A stretch of 64,000 nucleotides of DNA from Chachezhania sediminis (GTDB lineage Bacteria; Pseudomonadota; Alphaproteobacteria; Rhodobacterales; Rhodobacteraceae). Numbering within the stretch: position 1 is the first letter of the stretch; each line of letters starts with the position of its first letter. A model generated the notes under the pieces. The model ran no database searches, had not been told where the DNA came from, and was given only the letters and a program-made list of their open reading frames with translations. Both the position numbers and the translations under genes were made by a program. Where the stretch lies: contig NZ_VOPH01000013.1 in the NCBI RefSeq assembly GCF_009765275.1, positions 1 through 64,000 of the forward strand. Reading direction: 5' to 3'. This document shows, one piece after another, positions 8,118 to 17,484 of the stretch.

Positions 8118-8142
8118 GGGGTCGCCCAAGCCGGGCGACCCC
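8118..8142 (+). terminator. Intercistronic hairpin after dctP
   Basis: A perfect 10-bp inverted repeat (GGGGTCGCCC / GGGCGACCCC, 5-nt loop) is followed by CCTTTCCT. It lies between the binding-protein gene and the membrane genes. It probably protects dctP mRNA or partly stops transcription, so that more receptor than permease is made. Confidence 0.6.
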
Positions 8143-8164
8143 CTTTCCTGACCACGAGAGACCG

Positions 8165-8680
8165 ATGACCGCGATAATCCGAATAATCGACACCATCATG
8201 ACCGTGCTGGGCCGGCTGGCCATGCTGTTCGTGCCGGTGATCCTTGTCCTGATCCTGGCCGAGATCGGCCATCGGGCGATTGTCGGCCGGTCGCTGACTT
8301 TCGTGGAGGATCTGGCCTCGTGGCTGCTGGTCGCGATGGTCTTTCTGGGGGGGCCGCCGACGCTTCTGTGGGGCAAGTTCGTCCGCGTCGATGCCGCCCA
8401 TGAACATTACAGTCCGCTGGCCAAGGCGCTGCTGGACACCTTTGTGACCACCGCGCTGATGGTCTGCTTCCTGTACGCGATGATCTGGCTGGGCACCAAT
8501 TTCGCCATGAAATCCTTCAACACCGGCGAAATCTCGGCCACGGGTTCGTGGAACGGGCCGGTCTGGGTTGCCAAGGCGCTGGTGCCGCTGGGGTCGGCCC
8601 TTCTGGGGCTTGCCTGGATTTCCCACGTGCTGAAGCTGTGGCAGGATGTCCGCACCGCAAAGTCGGAAACTGCCCGATGA
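8165..8680 (+). CDS. TRAP transporter small membrane subunit (DctQ family)
   Basis: The 171-aa product is very hydrophobic with about four transmembrane helices, beginning IIRIIDTIMTVLGRLAML. It carries the DctQ-type segment FVEDLASWLLVAMVFLGGP near residues 55-75. DctQ supports the DctM channel in sodium-driven uptake. A GAGAG site precedes the ATG, and the stop overlaps the dctM start (ATGA). Confidence 0.88.
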   Translation: MTAIIRIIDTIMTVLGRLAMLFVPVILVLILAEIGHRAIVGRSLTFVEDLASWLLVAMVFLGGPPTLLWGKFVRVDAAHEHYSPLAKALLDTFVTTALMVCFLYAMIWLGTNFAMKSFNTGEISATGSWNGPVWVAKALVPLGSALLGLAWISHVLKLWQDVRTAKSETAR

Positions 8681-9993
8681 CCGATCAGGCGCTTCTGACG
8701 ATCCTTCTGTTCGGGTCGATGATCGTGGTCCTGGGCCTTGGTGTGCCGATTGCCATCGCCCTGGGCGGCCTGACCGTCGTCTTCATCCATTTCTTCTGGT
8801 CGGACGCCGCGATCAACCTTCTGCCCGTCCGGTCCTTCGCCGTCGCATCCAGCTTCGAATACCTGGCGGTACCGCTTTTTGTCCTCATGGCCTCGGTCCT
8901 GCAAAGATCGAAGATCGCGGAAGACATGTACGACACGATGCAGGTGCTGTTCGGGCGCCTGCGCGGCGGGCTGGCCGTCGGCACCATCGTCATCTGCACG
9001 ATCTTCGCCGCCATGGCCGGGATCAGCGGGGCGGCGACCATCGCCATGGGTGTGATCGCCATTCCGGCCATGCTGGAACGCGGCTATTCCAAGGGGCTGG
9101 CCGTCGGGTCGGTCGCGGCCGGCGGGTCGCTGGGCATCTTGATCCCGCCGTCGATCACCATGATCGTCTACGGGCTCGTCACCGGCACCTCCATCGGCCA
9201 GCTTTACGCGGGCGGCGTGGGGCCGGGGCTGCTGATCGCGGGGATGTTCTGCATCTACATCCTTTATTGCGGCTGGCGTTGGCCCGAAACCGTGGGCGGC
9301 ATGCCCGAGGACACGGGCGCGCCGCGGCCCAGCAAGCTGAAGGCGCTGCGCGGCATCATCCTGCCCTTCGTGCTGATCGTGCTGGTGCTGGGATCGATCC
9401 TTGGCGGTTTCGCCAGCATCTCGGAATCCGCGGCCGTGGGGGCCGCCGGCGCCATGATCCTGGCCGCCCTTCGGGGCCAGATGAACGGCAAGGTCATGGG
9501 TGAGGCGCTGGAAGAAACCCTGACGCTGTCCTGCATGATCTTCTGGATCATCATCGGCGCGTCGGCGCTTGCCAACTTCTATACCGCCATGGGCGCTGCC
9601 CGCGTGATCGAACAGGCCGTGCTGGGGCTGGACGCCAATCCCTGGGTCGTCCTGATCTGCATGCAGCTGACGCTTCTTCTGATGGGCATGGTGCTGGACA
9701 GCACCGGCATCATCCTGATCACCGCGCCGATCTTCCTGCCGATTGCCAAGGCGCTGGGGTTCGACCCGGTGTGGTTCGGCGTCCTCTACATCATCAACAT
9801 GGAGATGGGCTTTCTCAGCCCGCCCTTCGGATACAACCTGTTCTATATCCGCGCCGTGGCGCCGAAGTCGGTCAGGATGGTCGACATCTACCGCTCGGTC
9901 GTGCCGTTCCTGGGGCTGATGTTGATCGCCATCGCGCTTTGCATGATCTTCCCCGGCATCGTGAATTGGCTGCCCGATCAGCTGTTCCGCTAG
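8677..9993 (+). CDS. TRAP transporter large membrane subunit (DctM family)
   Basis: This 438-aa polytopic protein has the DctM profile of about 12 transmembrane segments. Conserved motifs include YLAVPLFVLMASVL, AGISGAATIAMGVIAIPAM and GGSLGILIPPSITMIVYG. A C-terminal segment has MEMGFLSPPFGYNLF. It forms the sodium-coupled translocation path and receives substrate from the upstream DctP. Its start lies in the dctQ stop. The frame extends further upstream, but the coupled ATG at 8677 gives the usual N-terminus. Confidence 0.92.
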   Translation: MTDQALLTILLFGSMIVVLGLGVPIAIALGGLTVVFIHFFWSDAAINLLPVRSFAVASSFEYLAVPLFVLMASVLQRSKIAEDMYDTMQVLFGRLRGGLAVGTIVICTIFAAMAGISGAATIAMGVIAIPAMLERGYSKGLAVGSVAAGGSLGILIPPSITMIVYGLVTGTSIGQLYAGGVGPGLLIAGMFCIYILYCGWRWPETVGGMPEDTGAPRPSKLKALRGIILPFVLIVLVLGSILGGFASISESAAVGAAGAMILAALRGQMNGKVMGEALEETLTLSCMIFWIIIGASALANFYTAMGAARVIEQAVLGLDANPWVVLICMQLTLLLMGMVLDSTGIILITAPIFLPIAKALGFDPVWFGVLYIINMEMGFLSPPFGYNLFYIRAVAPKSVRMVDIYRSVVPFLGLMLIAIALCMIFPGIVNWLPDQLFR

Positions 9994-10020
9994 CGGATCC
10001 AATCTCAGAAGGACCAAGAC

Positions 10021-12027
10021 ATGAGCGACTGGCAGCTCGGCATCGACATTGGGGGCACGTTCACCGATGTCGTCGCCTCCAATCCCGCGACCGGAGAGAT
10101 CAGGTCGGGCAAGGTGCCCTCTCACTACGACGACCCGATCACCGCGCTGGTGGGGGCCATCGGCGCCGTGGGGCTTAAGTGGGAGGAGGTCGACGACCTG
10201 ACCCACGGCACGACCATGGTGACCAATGCCATCGTGGAAAACCGCATCGACCGGGTGGCGCTGATTTCCACGCTGGGTTTCGGCGACACGATCGCCATCG
10301 GGCGGGTGCGCCGCAAGCACATCTATCACATGGACCGCCTGCCGAAGCAGCCGCCCCTTGTCCCCGCCGAGCGCCGGTTCGAGGTGGCAGAGCGCGTGGA
10401 CCATACCGGCGCCGTTGTCACGCCGCTGACAGAGGCGGAGATCGCCCGGGTCGTGGTGGACGTGAAGGCCAGCGGGGTGCGTGCCGTCGCGGTCTGCCTG
10501 CTGCACGGTTACCGCAATCCGGTGCATGAATTGCAGCTGGGCGAGGCGCTGCGCGAGGTGGTCGATCATGTCTGCCTCAGCCACGAGATCAGCCCGGAAA
10601 TCCGCGAATACGAACGGTCGAACACGACGATCCTGTCGGCGGCGGTGATCGGACGGGTCGATGGCTATCTGCGCCGGATCGATGAACAGAAGCCCGACGC
10701 TAGTAACCTGACCTTCTTCCATTCCTCTGGAGGCATGGCCGCCACGCCGATCATCGCGCAGCAGCCGCTGCTTCTGGCGATGTCCGGCCCCGCTGCCGGC
10801 GTCAGCGCTACGGTCGCCACGATGAAGACCCTTGGCATCGAACGCGCGCTGACCTTCGACATGGGCGGCACGACGACGGATTGCTGTCTTGTTCTGGACG
10901 GGCGGGCAGAGATTTCATCCGACCGCGAACTGGGCGAACGGCGGATCCGGATGCCCATGGTGTCCGTTCATTCCATCGGGGCAGGGGGCGGGTCCATCGC
11001 GCGGATCGACCAGGGCGTGATGCAGGTCGGCCCCCGCAGTGCCGGCGCCCAGCCGGGCCCGGCCTGCTATGGCCGCGGCGGGACGGAGCCCACGATCAGC
11101 GATGCGAATATCCTGTTGGGCTATCTGGCGCCCGGCAAGGTGCTGGGCAATGCCATCACGCTGGACCGTGGCCTTGCGGAAGCGGCCGTGAAACCCATCG
11201 CGCAAGAGGTCGGCGTGAGTGTCGAGGACGCCGCGTCGGGCATCCTGCAGGTCGCCCATTCCAACATGGCGCGGGCGCTGAACAAGGTGACGGTGGAACG
11301 CGGCATCGACGGGCGGGACTGCACGCTGATCGCCTATGGCGGCGGCGGGCCGATGCATGCGGCCTTCGTCGCGCGCCACTACGGTATCCGCAATGTCGTC
11401 TGCCCGGCCTATTCCTCCAGCTATTCCGCGCTGGGATGCGTGGCGTCGCAGATGAGCCTCAGCCAGCAGCGGACCGTCAACATGTCGAGCGATCAGTGGG
11501 ATGCCGACACCATCGCCCGCATCCGGGCGGAACTGGAACAAGCCGTGACCGAACCGATGCAGGCCGCGGGCAAGGCGGCCGAGGACTGCAGGATCGGCGA
11601 AGTCGCCCTTCTTCGTTATCGCGGGCAAAGCCACGAGGTGCCGGTGGCCGATCCGCTTCTGGACGACCCCAAGGCCCTTGGCCGGCAGTTCATGGCGATG
11701 CACGAGACCCTGTTCGGTTTCGCCACCGACGAGGAATGGGAGCTTTCGGCCATCCGCACGACGGCCGAAGATTCCCGCCAGAAGATCATCGCGGCCCCGG
11801 GTCAGGAGGAAGCCGCCGCCGGCGCCCCCGCTACGCGGTCCTGCCATTTCCCGGGCACCGGTTCAGTCGACACCCCGGTCCTGGAACGCGCTGCCCTGTG
11901 CGCGGGCGAGGTGCAGGAAGGTCCTGCCATCGTCGAGGACGAATGGTCCACTATCGTCATCCCGCCCGGCGACCGTTTCCATGCCGACAGCCACGGTCAT
12001 GTCCATATCGAGGTGCGTGAAGAATGA
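10021..12027 (+). CDS. hyuA: HyuA-type hydantoinase/oxoprolinase ATP-binding subunit (copy 1)
   Basis: This 668-aa member of the hydantoinase A/5-oxoprolinase family uses an actin-like ATP fold to activate the amide of a cyclic substrate. It shows the N-terminal phosphate loop GIDIGGTFTDVV, THGTTMVTNA, the second ATP motif FDMGGTTTDCC and SIGAGGGSIA. It works with the HyuB subunit encoded next, which overlaps it by 4 bp. A strong AAGGA site precedes the ATG. Known activities of the family are 5-oxoprolinase, ATP-dependent N-methylhydantoinase, caprolactamase and, more distantly, acetone carboxylase. The TRAP genes upstream and the aminotransferase downstream suggest a lactam or hydantoin giving an amino acid. 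Confidence 0.9.
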   Translation: MSDWQLGIDIGGTFTDVVASNPATGEIRSGKVPSHYDDPITALVGAIGAVGLKWEEVDDLTHGTTMVTNAIVENRIDRVALISTLGFGDTIAIGRVRRKHIYHMDRLPKQPPLVPAERRFEVAERVDHTGAVVTPLTEAEIARVVVDVKASGVRAVAVCLLHGYRNPVHELQLGEALREVVDHVCLSHEISPEIREYERSNTTILSAAVIGRVDGYLRRIDEQKPDASNLTFFHSSGGMAATPIIAQQPLLLAMSGPAAGVSATVATMKTLGIERALTFDMGGTTTDCCLVLDGRAEISSDRELGERRIRMPMVSVHSIGAGGGSIARIDQGVMQVGPRSAGAQPGPACYGRGGTEPTISDANILLGYLAPGKVLGNAITLDRGLAEAAVKPIAQEVGVSVEDAASGILQVAHSNMARALNKVTVERGIDGRDCTLIAYGGGGPMHAAFVARHYGIRNVVCPAYSSSYSALGCVASQMSLSQQRTVNMSSDQWDADTIARIRAELEQAVTEPMQAAGKAAEDCRIGEVALLRYRGQSHEVPVADPLLDDPKALGRQFMAMHETLFGFATDEEWELSAIRTTAEDSRQKIIAAPGQEEAAAGAPATRSCHFPGTGSVDTPVLERAALCAGEVQEGPAIVEDEWSTIVIPPGDRFHADSHGHVHIEVREE

Positions 12028-13646
12028 GTTCCGAGTCCAAGATCGCCCCGCATGTCGATCCCTTCATGGTCGAGGTCATCCGCAACGGCCTGTCCTCCAT
12101 CGCGGAAGAGATGTCGCTGACCGTAATGCGGTCCGCCCGGTCGCCGGTGCTGCGGGAAGCGGGAGACCTGTCGTCGAACCTGGCCGATGCGAACGGTGCC
12201 CAGATCGCGCAAGGCCAGGACATCCCGATGCACATGGGCGTGATGAGCTTCACCGTCCCCGAATTCCTGAAGCTGGTCCCGAAAGATCGGCTGAGGCCCG
12301 GCGATGTCTGGATGCTGAACCTGCCGTCCATCGGCGGAAACCACTTGCCCGACGTGAAATGCATCCGCCCCGTCTTTGCCGGCGGTCGGATCCGGGCCTT
12401 TGCCATCAGTCTGGCCCATTGGGGCGATATCGGCGGCGGCGCGCCCGGCAGCTATTTCGCGTCCGCCACCGATTGCTGGCAGGAAGGCCTGCGGATCCCG
12501 CCGATCCGGGTCGTGGCCGACGACATCGTGGACGAGGAAAAGCTGGGACTGGTCCTGGCCAATGTCCGCACGCCCGAGGATTGCCGGGGCGACGTGCTGG
12601 CCCAGATCTCGGCCACCCGCACCGCCGAACGGAAATTGCAGGAGATGTTCCGCAAATGGGGGCCTGACTTCGTCGAGGCCGCCTTTGCCGCGTTGCACGA
12701 CGGCGCCGAACGGCAGATGCGCGCCGCGATCCGGAACCTGCCCAACGGTGTCTACGAAGGCGAAGACGCGATGGATGGTCCGGACGAAAACACGCCCGGC
12801 GCCATGATCCGCGTGACGGTCGAGGTGACGGACGACAGCATCACTTTCGACTACTCGGGCTCGGACGATCACGTGCCGGAGCCGATCAACACCACCCGCT
12901 ACATCACCGCGGCGTCGGCCTACTACGTGGCCAAGGCAGTCTGCGGGCCGGACATCCAGCCGTCAGGCGGGTGCTATCGGCCGGTGAAGGTGATCACCCG
13001 GCCGGGCTCGATCTGCGACGCGCGGGACGACAAGCCGGTGGTCGGCGGCAACCACGAAACCTGCCAGCGGATCGCCGACGCGGCGCTGAAGGCGCTGGAA
13101 CATTGCGTGCCGGAACGGCTGACCGCCGGCGGGCCCACCACCGCAGGTCTGGCGATCTTTGGCGCGCAGCGGCCGGACGGGAAATGGGTGTCGCTTTACG
13201 AAACCCATGGCGGCGGCGAAGGCGGCCGGGCCGACCGGCCGGGCGCCGACGTGATCCGGGTGCACATGGCGAATGTCATGAACACCTCGGCCGAGGTGAT
13301 CGAGACGGAATATCCCGTCGACGTGGTGTTCCAGCGGCTGCGCCCGGGCTCGGGCGGTGCCGGGAAGAACCCCGGCGGGTTGGGGCAGGAACGCGCCTAT
13401 CGCATGCGGGTCGACGACGTGTCGCTGACCACGATGTTCGACCGCCGCGACGTCCCGCCCTATGGCCTGCAGGGTGGCGAGCCCGGCGCGCCCTTCGCGA
13501 TGATCCTGCAACGCGCGGGCGAGGACACGGAAATCGCGCTGCCCGGCCGCGCCAACCTGCGCATTCATTCCGGCGACATGGTGACCGTCCGCGCCTCGGG
13601 CGGCGGCGGCTATGGCAAACCCGAAACGGGAGGAGACGACAAATGA
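12024..13646 (+). CDS. hyuB: HyuB-type hydantoinase/oxoprolinase subunit (copy 1)
   Basis: The 540-aa product is the partner of copy 1 HyuA and carries the hydrolytic half of the reaction. Family landmarks are DIPMHMGVMSF, IGGNHLPDV, AHWGDIGGGAPGSY and the glycine-rich C-terminus ASGGGGYGKP. The motif that reads NDPYxGGxHxPD in copy 2 reads LNLPSIGGNHLPD here, so the active site differs between copies. It overlaps hyuA by ATGA and the following aminotransferase start by 4 bp, so the three products are probably made in fixed ratio. Confidence 0.9.
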   Translation: MSSESKIAPHVDPFMVEVIRNGLSSIAEEMSLTVMRSARSPVLREAGDLSSNLADANGAQIAQGQDIPMHMGVMSFTVPEFLKLVPKDRLRPGDVWMLNLPSIGGNHLPDVKCIRPVFAGGRIRAFAISLAHWGDIGGGAPGSYFASATDCWQEGLRIPPIRVVADDIVDEEKLGLVLANVRTPEDCRGDVLAQISATRTAERKLQEMFRKWGPDFVEAAFAALHDGAERQMRAAIRNLPNGVYEGEDAMDGPDENTPGAMIRVTVEVTDDSITFDYSGSDDHVPEPINTTRYITAASAYYVAKAVCGPDIQPSGGCYRPVKVITRPGSICDARDDKPVVGGNHETCQRIADAALKALEHCVPERLTAGGPTTAGLAIFGAQRPDGKWVSLYETHGGGEGGRADRPGADVIRVHMANVMNTSAEVIETEYPVDVVFQRLRPGSGGAGKNPGGLGQERAYRMRVDDVSLTTMFDRRDVPPYGLQGGEPGAPFAMILQRAGEDTEIALPGRANLRIHSGDMVTVRASGGGGYGKPETGGDDK

Positions 13647-14941
13647 GCAGACTGCTTCAGACAAGCCTGATTGCAGGCGGCAAGCCCGCCCCCCGGGTCA
13701 CCGGCGGCGAGGGCGCCAGGATCCATCTGGAAGACGGGCGCTGGATGCTGGACGGGTCCAACACCGGCGGGCCGCTGGGCCACCGGCACCCGAAGATGAT
13801 CGAGGCATTGCGCCATGCGGCCGAGCTGCCCGTCATCAACGAGGGCTGGCCCTGGATCGAACGCGAACAGGCCGGGGATGAACTGTTCGAGACCTGTTTC
13901 CAGGGCGAGGACTGGGCCGGCGCCGTGCGGTTCTGCCTTAGCGCCAGCGAAGCCAACGACATGGCGCTGAGCTTTGCGCAGGCCTTCACCGGACGGCAGG
14001 CCATCGGCACGCGGGAGCGCGCCTATCACGGGTTTGCCGGGCTTTCCCGCAGCGTGACGGTGCAACCGCAATGGCATGGCGGGCTGGCGGTGCTGGACCA
14101 GCCGTCGAAACCTGCGCCGGAACCCTTCCCCGTCCGCCAGCTGCCTGCGCCGCTGGGGGCCAAGTTCGGCGATCCCGGCACGAACCAGACGGCCGCCGAA
14201 CGGCTGGCCGGTGCCGCCGACCTGCTGTCCGACGTGGCGGCCACGGTGATCGACTACACGCAAGGTGGATATTACCACGACCCCGAATACCAGGACATCG
14301 CCGCGCGGGCGATCCGGCAGGCCGGGTCGCTGTGGATCGCGGATGAAACCGTGACGGGTGCGGGGCGCTTCGGCCAGATGTTCACTTTCCAGGCCGGAAG
14401 CGAACGCCCCGATATCGTCGTGATGGGCAAGGGGCTGGCGGGCGGCGGGTCGCCCGTCGGCGCGGTGATCTTCTCGCAGAAACTGGTGGATGGGCTCAAG
14501 GGCATGTCCTGGCGGAACTACTCGACCTTCCGCGGCCACCCGGTGACCATGGCCTGCGTCCGCGCCTATCTGAAGGCGTTGAAGGAAGAGGACCTGCTGG
14601 CCCATGTCCGCGCGATGGAAAAGGTGGTGAAGGCACGGATGGCCGACATCTTCGCCCGCCACCCCAGCGTCCTGCGGATCGACGGCAACGGGCTTCACTG
14701 GACGGTGGAGCTTCACGGGCCCGACTGGCGGACCTTCTATGCCAACACCTCGGACGTGCCGCTGGCGACCAAGGTCGTCGCCCGCGCGGCGGAACAGGGC
14801 GTGATGCTGGCCACCAGCGGCGAGGAGACCCAGATCTTCATGGCCCCGCCGCTGATCGTGACGGAAGCGGAAATCCACCAGATCCTGGATGCACTGGAAG
14901 CCGGGCTGGAGGTCGCCGACGCCCTTTACGAGGCCGCCTGA
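13643..14941 (+). CDS. Class III aminotransferase (glutamate-1-semialdehyde mutase-like)
   Basis: This 432-aa PLP enzyme ends the TRAP-hyuAB operon. Key motifs are GNTGG-like SNTGGPLGHRHP, FCLSASEANDMALSFA, LWIADETVTGAGRFG (PLP-binding Asp) and IVVMGKGLAGGGSPVG (Schiff-base Lys). A GGGAGGAG site precedes the ATG, which overlaps the hyuB stop. HyuAB would open a ring to a free or carbamoylated amino acid, so a transaminase on beta- or omega-amino acids fits. The amino acceptor is not predictable. It is only distantly similar to the aminotransferase at 5430-6734. Confidence 0.87.
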   Translation: MSRLLQTSLIAGGKPAPRVTGGEGARIHLEDGRWMLDGSNTGGPLGHRHPKMIEALRHAAELPVINEGWPWIEREQAGDELFETCFQGEDWAGAVRFCLSASEANDMALSFAQAFTGRQAIGTRERAYHGFAGLSRSVTVQPQWHGGLAVLDQPSKPAPEPFPVRQLPAPLGAKFGDPGTNQTAAERLAGAADLLSDVAATVIDYTQGGYYHDPEYQDIAARAIRQAGSLWIADETVTGAGRFGQMFTFQAGSERPDIVVMGKGLAGGGSPVGAVIFSQKLVDGLKGMSWRNYSTFRGHPVTMACVRAYLKALKEEDLLAHVRAMEKVVKARMADIFARHPSVLRIDGNGLHWTVELHGPDWRTFYANTSDVPLATKVVARAAEQGVMLATSGEETQIFMAPPLIVTEAEIHQILDALEAGLEVADALYEAA

Positions 14942-14952
14942 TGGACCAGCGG

Positions 14953-15711
14953 TCAGGCGGCGTTGCCAAGGCGGCGGGAAATCTCGGCGGCGCTGTCGAT
15001 CAGCATCTCGCGCACTTCGGCGCGCCCCGGGCTGGAAAACCGCGATTTCAGCCCGCAGGTGCCAAGCGCCAGCGAAACGGATCCGTCGGCGGCAAAGATG
15101 GGCGTGGCATAGCTGAGAACGCCGGTATCCATCTCGTTGTCACAGGTGGCGAAACGCTCGCCCCGGACCAGCGACAGTTCGGCCAGGATATCCTCGCGGC
15201 TGACCTTGGTGTCGGCAGTGAACCGGCGCCTGGGGGTCTTCAGGAAATCCTCGACCGCGGCTTCGGTCTGGTAGGCCAGGATCGCCTTGCCGGTGGCACC
15301 CGCGTGCAGCGCCATGATGCGCCCGGGATGGACGATCGCCTCGCCCGAGGCCGGTTCGCGGACCAGGATCGTCTCGGCCTCGTGCGTGGTCAAGCGGACG
15401 ATGAAGATGGTCTGTTCCAGCTTCCGGGACAGCTTGTCGACGATGTTGCCGACCCGGTCTTCCAGCGTGGTGCCCGACAAGGTCGCGGTGCCGAAGCGCC
15501 GCGCGCGGGGGCCCAGCACGTAGTGCCGGTCGCTGACGCCGCGGGTGACCAGACCGGCCTCCAGCAGGGCATTGATCACCCGGTGGGTCGTGGCCCCCGG
15601 CAGGTCCAGCCGCGCCGCGATATCGACCAGTGTCATGCCCGCCGGCACCTCGGCCAACAGCTCCAGCGTGGAGAAGTAGCGTTCCAGCGGCTTGCTGGTC
15701 TGACCTGCCAT
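14953..15711 (-). CDS. IclR-family transcriptional regulator
   Basis: The 252-aa protein has an N-terminal winged helix (MTLVDIAARLDLPGATTHRVINAL, in pieces TLVDIAARLDL and TTHRVINALLEAGLV) and a C-terminal IclR effector domain. The effector domain includes MALHAGATGKAILA and LGTCGLKSRFS. It diverges from the second hyuBA pair, with a perfect 28-bp inverted repeat between the genes. It converges on the TRAP-hyuAB-aminotransferase operon. It most likely senses the substrate or an intermediate and controls hyuBA and itself, and perhaps the TRAP operon too. A GGAGGAG site supports the start. Confidence 0.9.
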   Translation of the reverse strand: MAGQTSKPLERYFSTLELLAEVPAGMTLVDIAARLDLPGATTHRVINALLEAGLVTRGVSDRHYVLGPRARRFGTATLSGTTLEDRVGNIVDKLSRKLEQTIFIVRLTTHEAETILVREPASGEAIVHPGRIMALHAGATGKAILAYQTEAAVEDFLKTPRRRFTADTKVSREDILAELSLVRGERFATCDNEMDTGVLSYATPIFAADGSVSLALGTCGLKSRFSSPGRAEVREMLIDSAAEISRRLGNAA

Positions 15712-15758
15712 GACGGGTTCTCCTCCGCCGACCCGGCCATGCCCAGTGTCGGAAGTTT

Positions 15759-15786
15759 CGGTTTCCGGAACCTATTCCGGAAACCG
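15759..15786. promoter_or_regulatory. Perfect 28-bp inverted repeat, probable IclR operator
   Basis: Twelve-bp arms (CGGTTTCCGGAA and its complement) flank a 4-bp centre, CCTA. Each arm holds TTCCGGAA. The element sits between the divergent iclR (start 15711) and hyuB (start 15858) genes, where an autoregulating IclR protein would bind. A partial extra half-site, GGAAAC, follows at 15786-15791. Confidence 0.75.
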
Positions 15787-15857
15787 GAAACAAAGGTCAA
15801 GGCCTTGCGGCGGTCTGCGGCAGGCCAGGGGGCCCTTGTTCCCGGAAAGGACATCCG

Positions 15858-17483
15858 ATGATCGACCCGATCACTCGCGCCGTCATCCAGCACCGCATGA
15901 GCGCCATCGTCGAAGAGATGGGCGAGGCGATGTTGCGCACGGCCTATAGCCAGATCCTGAATTCCAGCCGCGACTTTTCCATGGGGATCGTCGACCGGCA
16001 GTGCCGGCTGATCGCGCAGGCCGACCATATCCCCGTCCATGTCGGTGCGTTGCCGGCCGCCGTCCGCGCGCTGGAAGCGCGGTTCGGCGACGACGTGGCC
16101 GAAGGCGATGTCTTCGTGCTGAACGATCCCTACAACGGCGGCAGCCACCTGCCGGACGTCACGATCTTTGTCCCGGTCTTTGCCGAAGGTGAACGGCGGT
16201 TGTGGACGGTCGTGCGGGCCCATGTCGGCGATATCGGCGGTGCGACCCATGGCGGCTACAACCCCGACGCGCGCGAGATCTATCACGAGGGCCTGCGCCT
16301 GCCGCCGCTGAAGCTGGCCGATGCCGGGGTCATGCGGGAAGATGTCGTCGAGATGATTGCCCTGAACGTCCGCCTGCCGCGGGAATTCCGCGGCGATCTG
16401 GACGCGATCATCGGCGCCGGGCGGCTGGGGCGCCGTAGCCTGGACCGGCTCTACAGTGAATTCAGCGCCGATCTGGTGGGCGAGGCGATCGAGGAAATCC
16501 TGGACGGGGCCGAGGCGCGGACGCGCGCGATCATCGAAAGTTGGCCGGACGGGGTCTATGAAGGGACCGCCTATCTGGACGATGACGGACGGGGCCGGCA
16601 GGACGTGGCGATCCGCGCCAGCGTGACCGTGACGGGCGGCCGGATCGAGGTGGACCTGTCGCGGTCCGACGCGCAGTCCGAAAGCTTCGTCAACTCGTCC
16701 CAGGCCAACACACAGGCGGCGGTGTCGATGGCGCTGGCCTACCTGATCGACGCGGACATCCCCAAGAACGACGGCGTCTTCCGCCTGATCGACATCACGA
16801 CGAAGAAGGGCACCATCGTCGACCCGCACGAAGGCGCGCCGGTGACCCTGTCCACGACCCACCCGTCGAACGAGATCGTCGAGGCCATCGTCCGCGCGCT
16901 GCAGACCGCCTGCCCGGAACGCTGCATGGGCGGTTGGTCGCGACGGTTCCGGATTTCCTTCACCGGGCAGAACCCGCGGAACGGGCGGCCCTTCATCTGG
17001 CACATGTTCCACGCGCGGCCCGGTGGCGGCGCCTCGCCAGCGGGCGACGGCTGGTCCGGTGCCGGCGAATGGCACACCGTCGGCGGCATCAAGTTCGGGT
17101 CGGTCGAAGTCTCCGAGGCGCGGTTCCCGCTGTTCTTCGAACGCCACGAATTCCGCCCCGGTTCCGGTGGTGACGGCACCCATCGCGGGGGTCTGGGCGG
17201 CGAACTGGACTTGCGGATCGAGGTTCCGGCCTATGCCCATACGGCAGGCGAAGGCGCGCGCCACGGATCTGCCGGGATCGCGGGTGGACAGGACGGCAAG
17301 CCCCACGATTACCGGATGGTGACGGGCGAGGGCGAGACGGTGCTGGCGACCAAACAGTTCGGCATCTCCGTCCCCGAAGGCAGCCTGTTCAAGGTCCGGT
17401 CCGCCGGCGGTGGCGGCTGGGGCGATCCGGCCGGCCGCGCGCCCGAAGACCGCAAGCGCGATGAAGATCGCGAGATGATCTGA
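15858..17483 (+). CDS. hyuB: HyuB-type hydantoinase/oxoprolinase subunit (copy 2)
   Basis: This 541-aa product is the most canonical of the three HyuB copies. It has DHIPVHVGALPAAV, LNDPYNGGSHLPDVTIF, AHVGDIGGATHGGYNPDA and IYHEGLRLPPLKL, plus a C-terminal GGGGWGDP. It probably pairs with the HyuA encoded 1 bp downstream, in reversed gene order from copy 1. The GGAAAGGA site and ATG at 15858 are clear. The IclR operator upstream suggests substrate-induced expression. Substrate identity is unknown: 5-oxoproline, hydantoin or another lactam. Confidence 0.9.
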   Translation: MIDPITRAVIQHRMSAIVEEMGEAMLRTAYSQILNSSRDFSMGIVDRQCRLIAQADHIPVHVGALPAAVRALEARFGDDVAEGDVFVLNDPYNGGSHLPDVTIFVPVFAEGERRLWTVVRAHVGDIGGATHGGYNPDAREIYHEGLRLPPLKLADAGVMREDVVEMIALNVRLPREFRGDLDAIIGAGRLGRRSLDRLYSEFSADLVGEAIEEILDGAEARTRAIIESWPDGVYEGTAYLDDDGRGRQDVAIRASVTVTGGRIEVDLSRSDAQSESFVNSSQANTQAAVSMALAYLIDADIPKNDGVFRLIDITTKKGTIVDPHEGAPVTLSTTHPSNEIVEAIVRALQTACPERCMGGWSRRFRISFTGQNPRNGRPFIWHMFHARPGGGASPAGDGWSGAGEWHTVGGIKFGSVEVSEARFPLFFERHEFRPGSGGDGTHRGGLGGELDLRIEVPAYAHTAGEGARHGSAGIAGGQDGKPHDYRMVTGEGETVLATKQFGISVPEGSLFKVRSAGGGGWGDPAGRAPEDRKRDEDREMI

Positions 17484-17484
17484 G

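Noticed and set aside
8407-10722. Very long open frame on the minus strand opposite dctM/hyuA (771 codons)
   Set aside because: It is antisense to well-supported TRAP and hyuA genes, is rich in His/Arg/Gly/Pro as expected from GC-rich reverse frames, and has no family motif.
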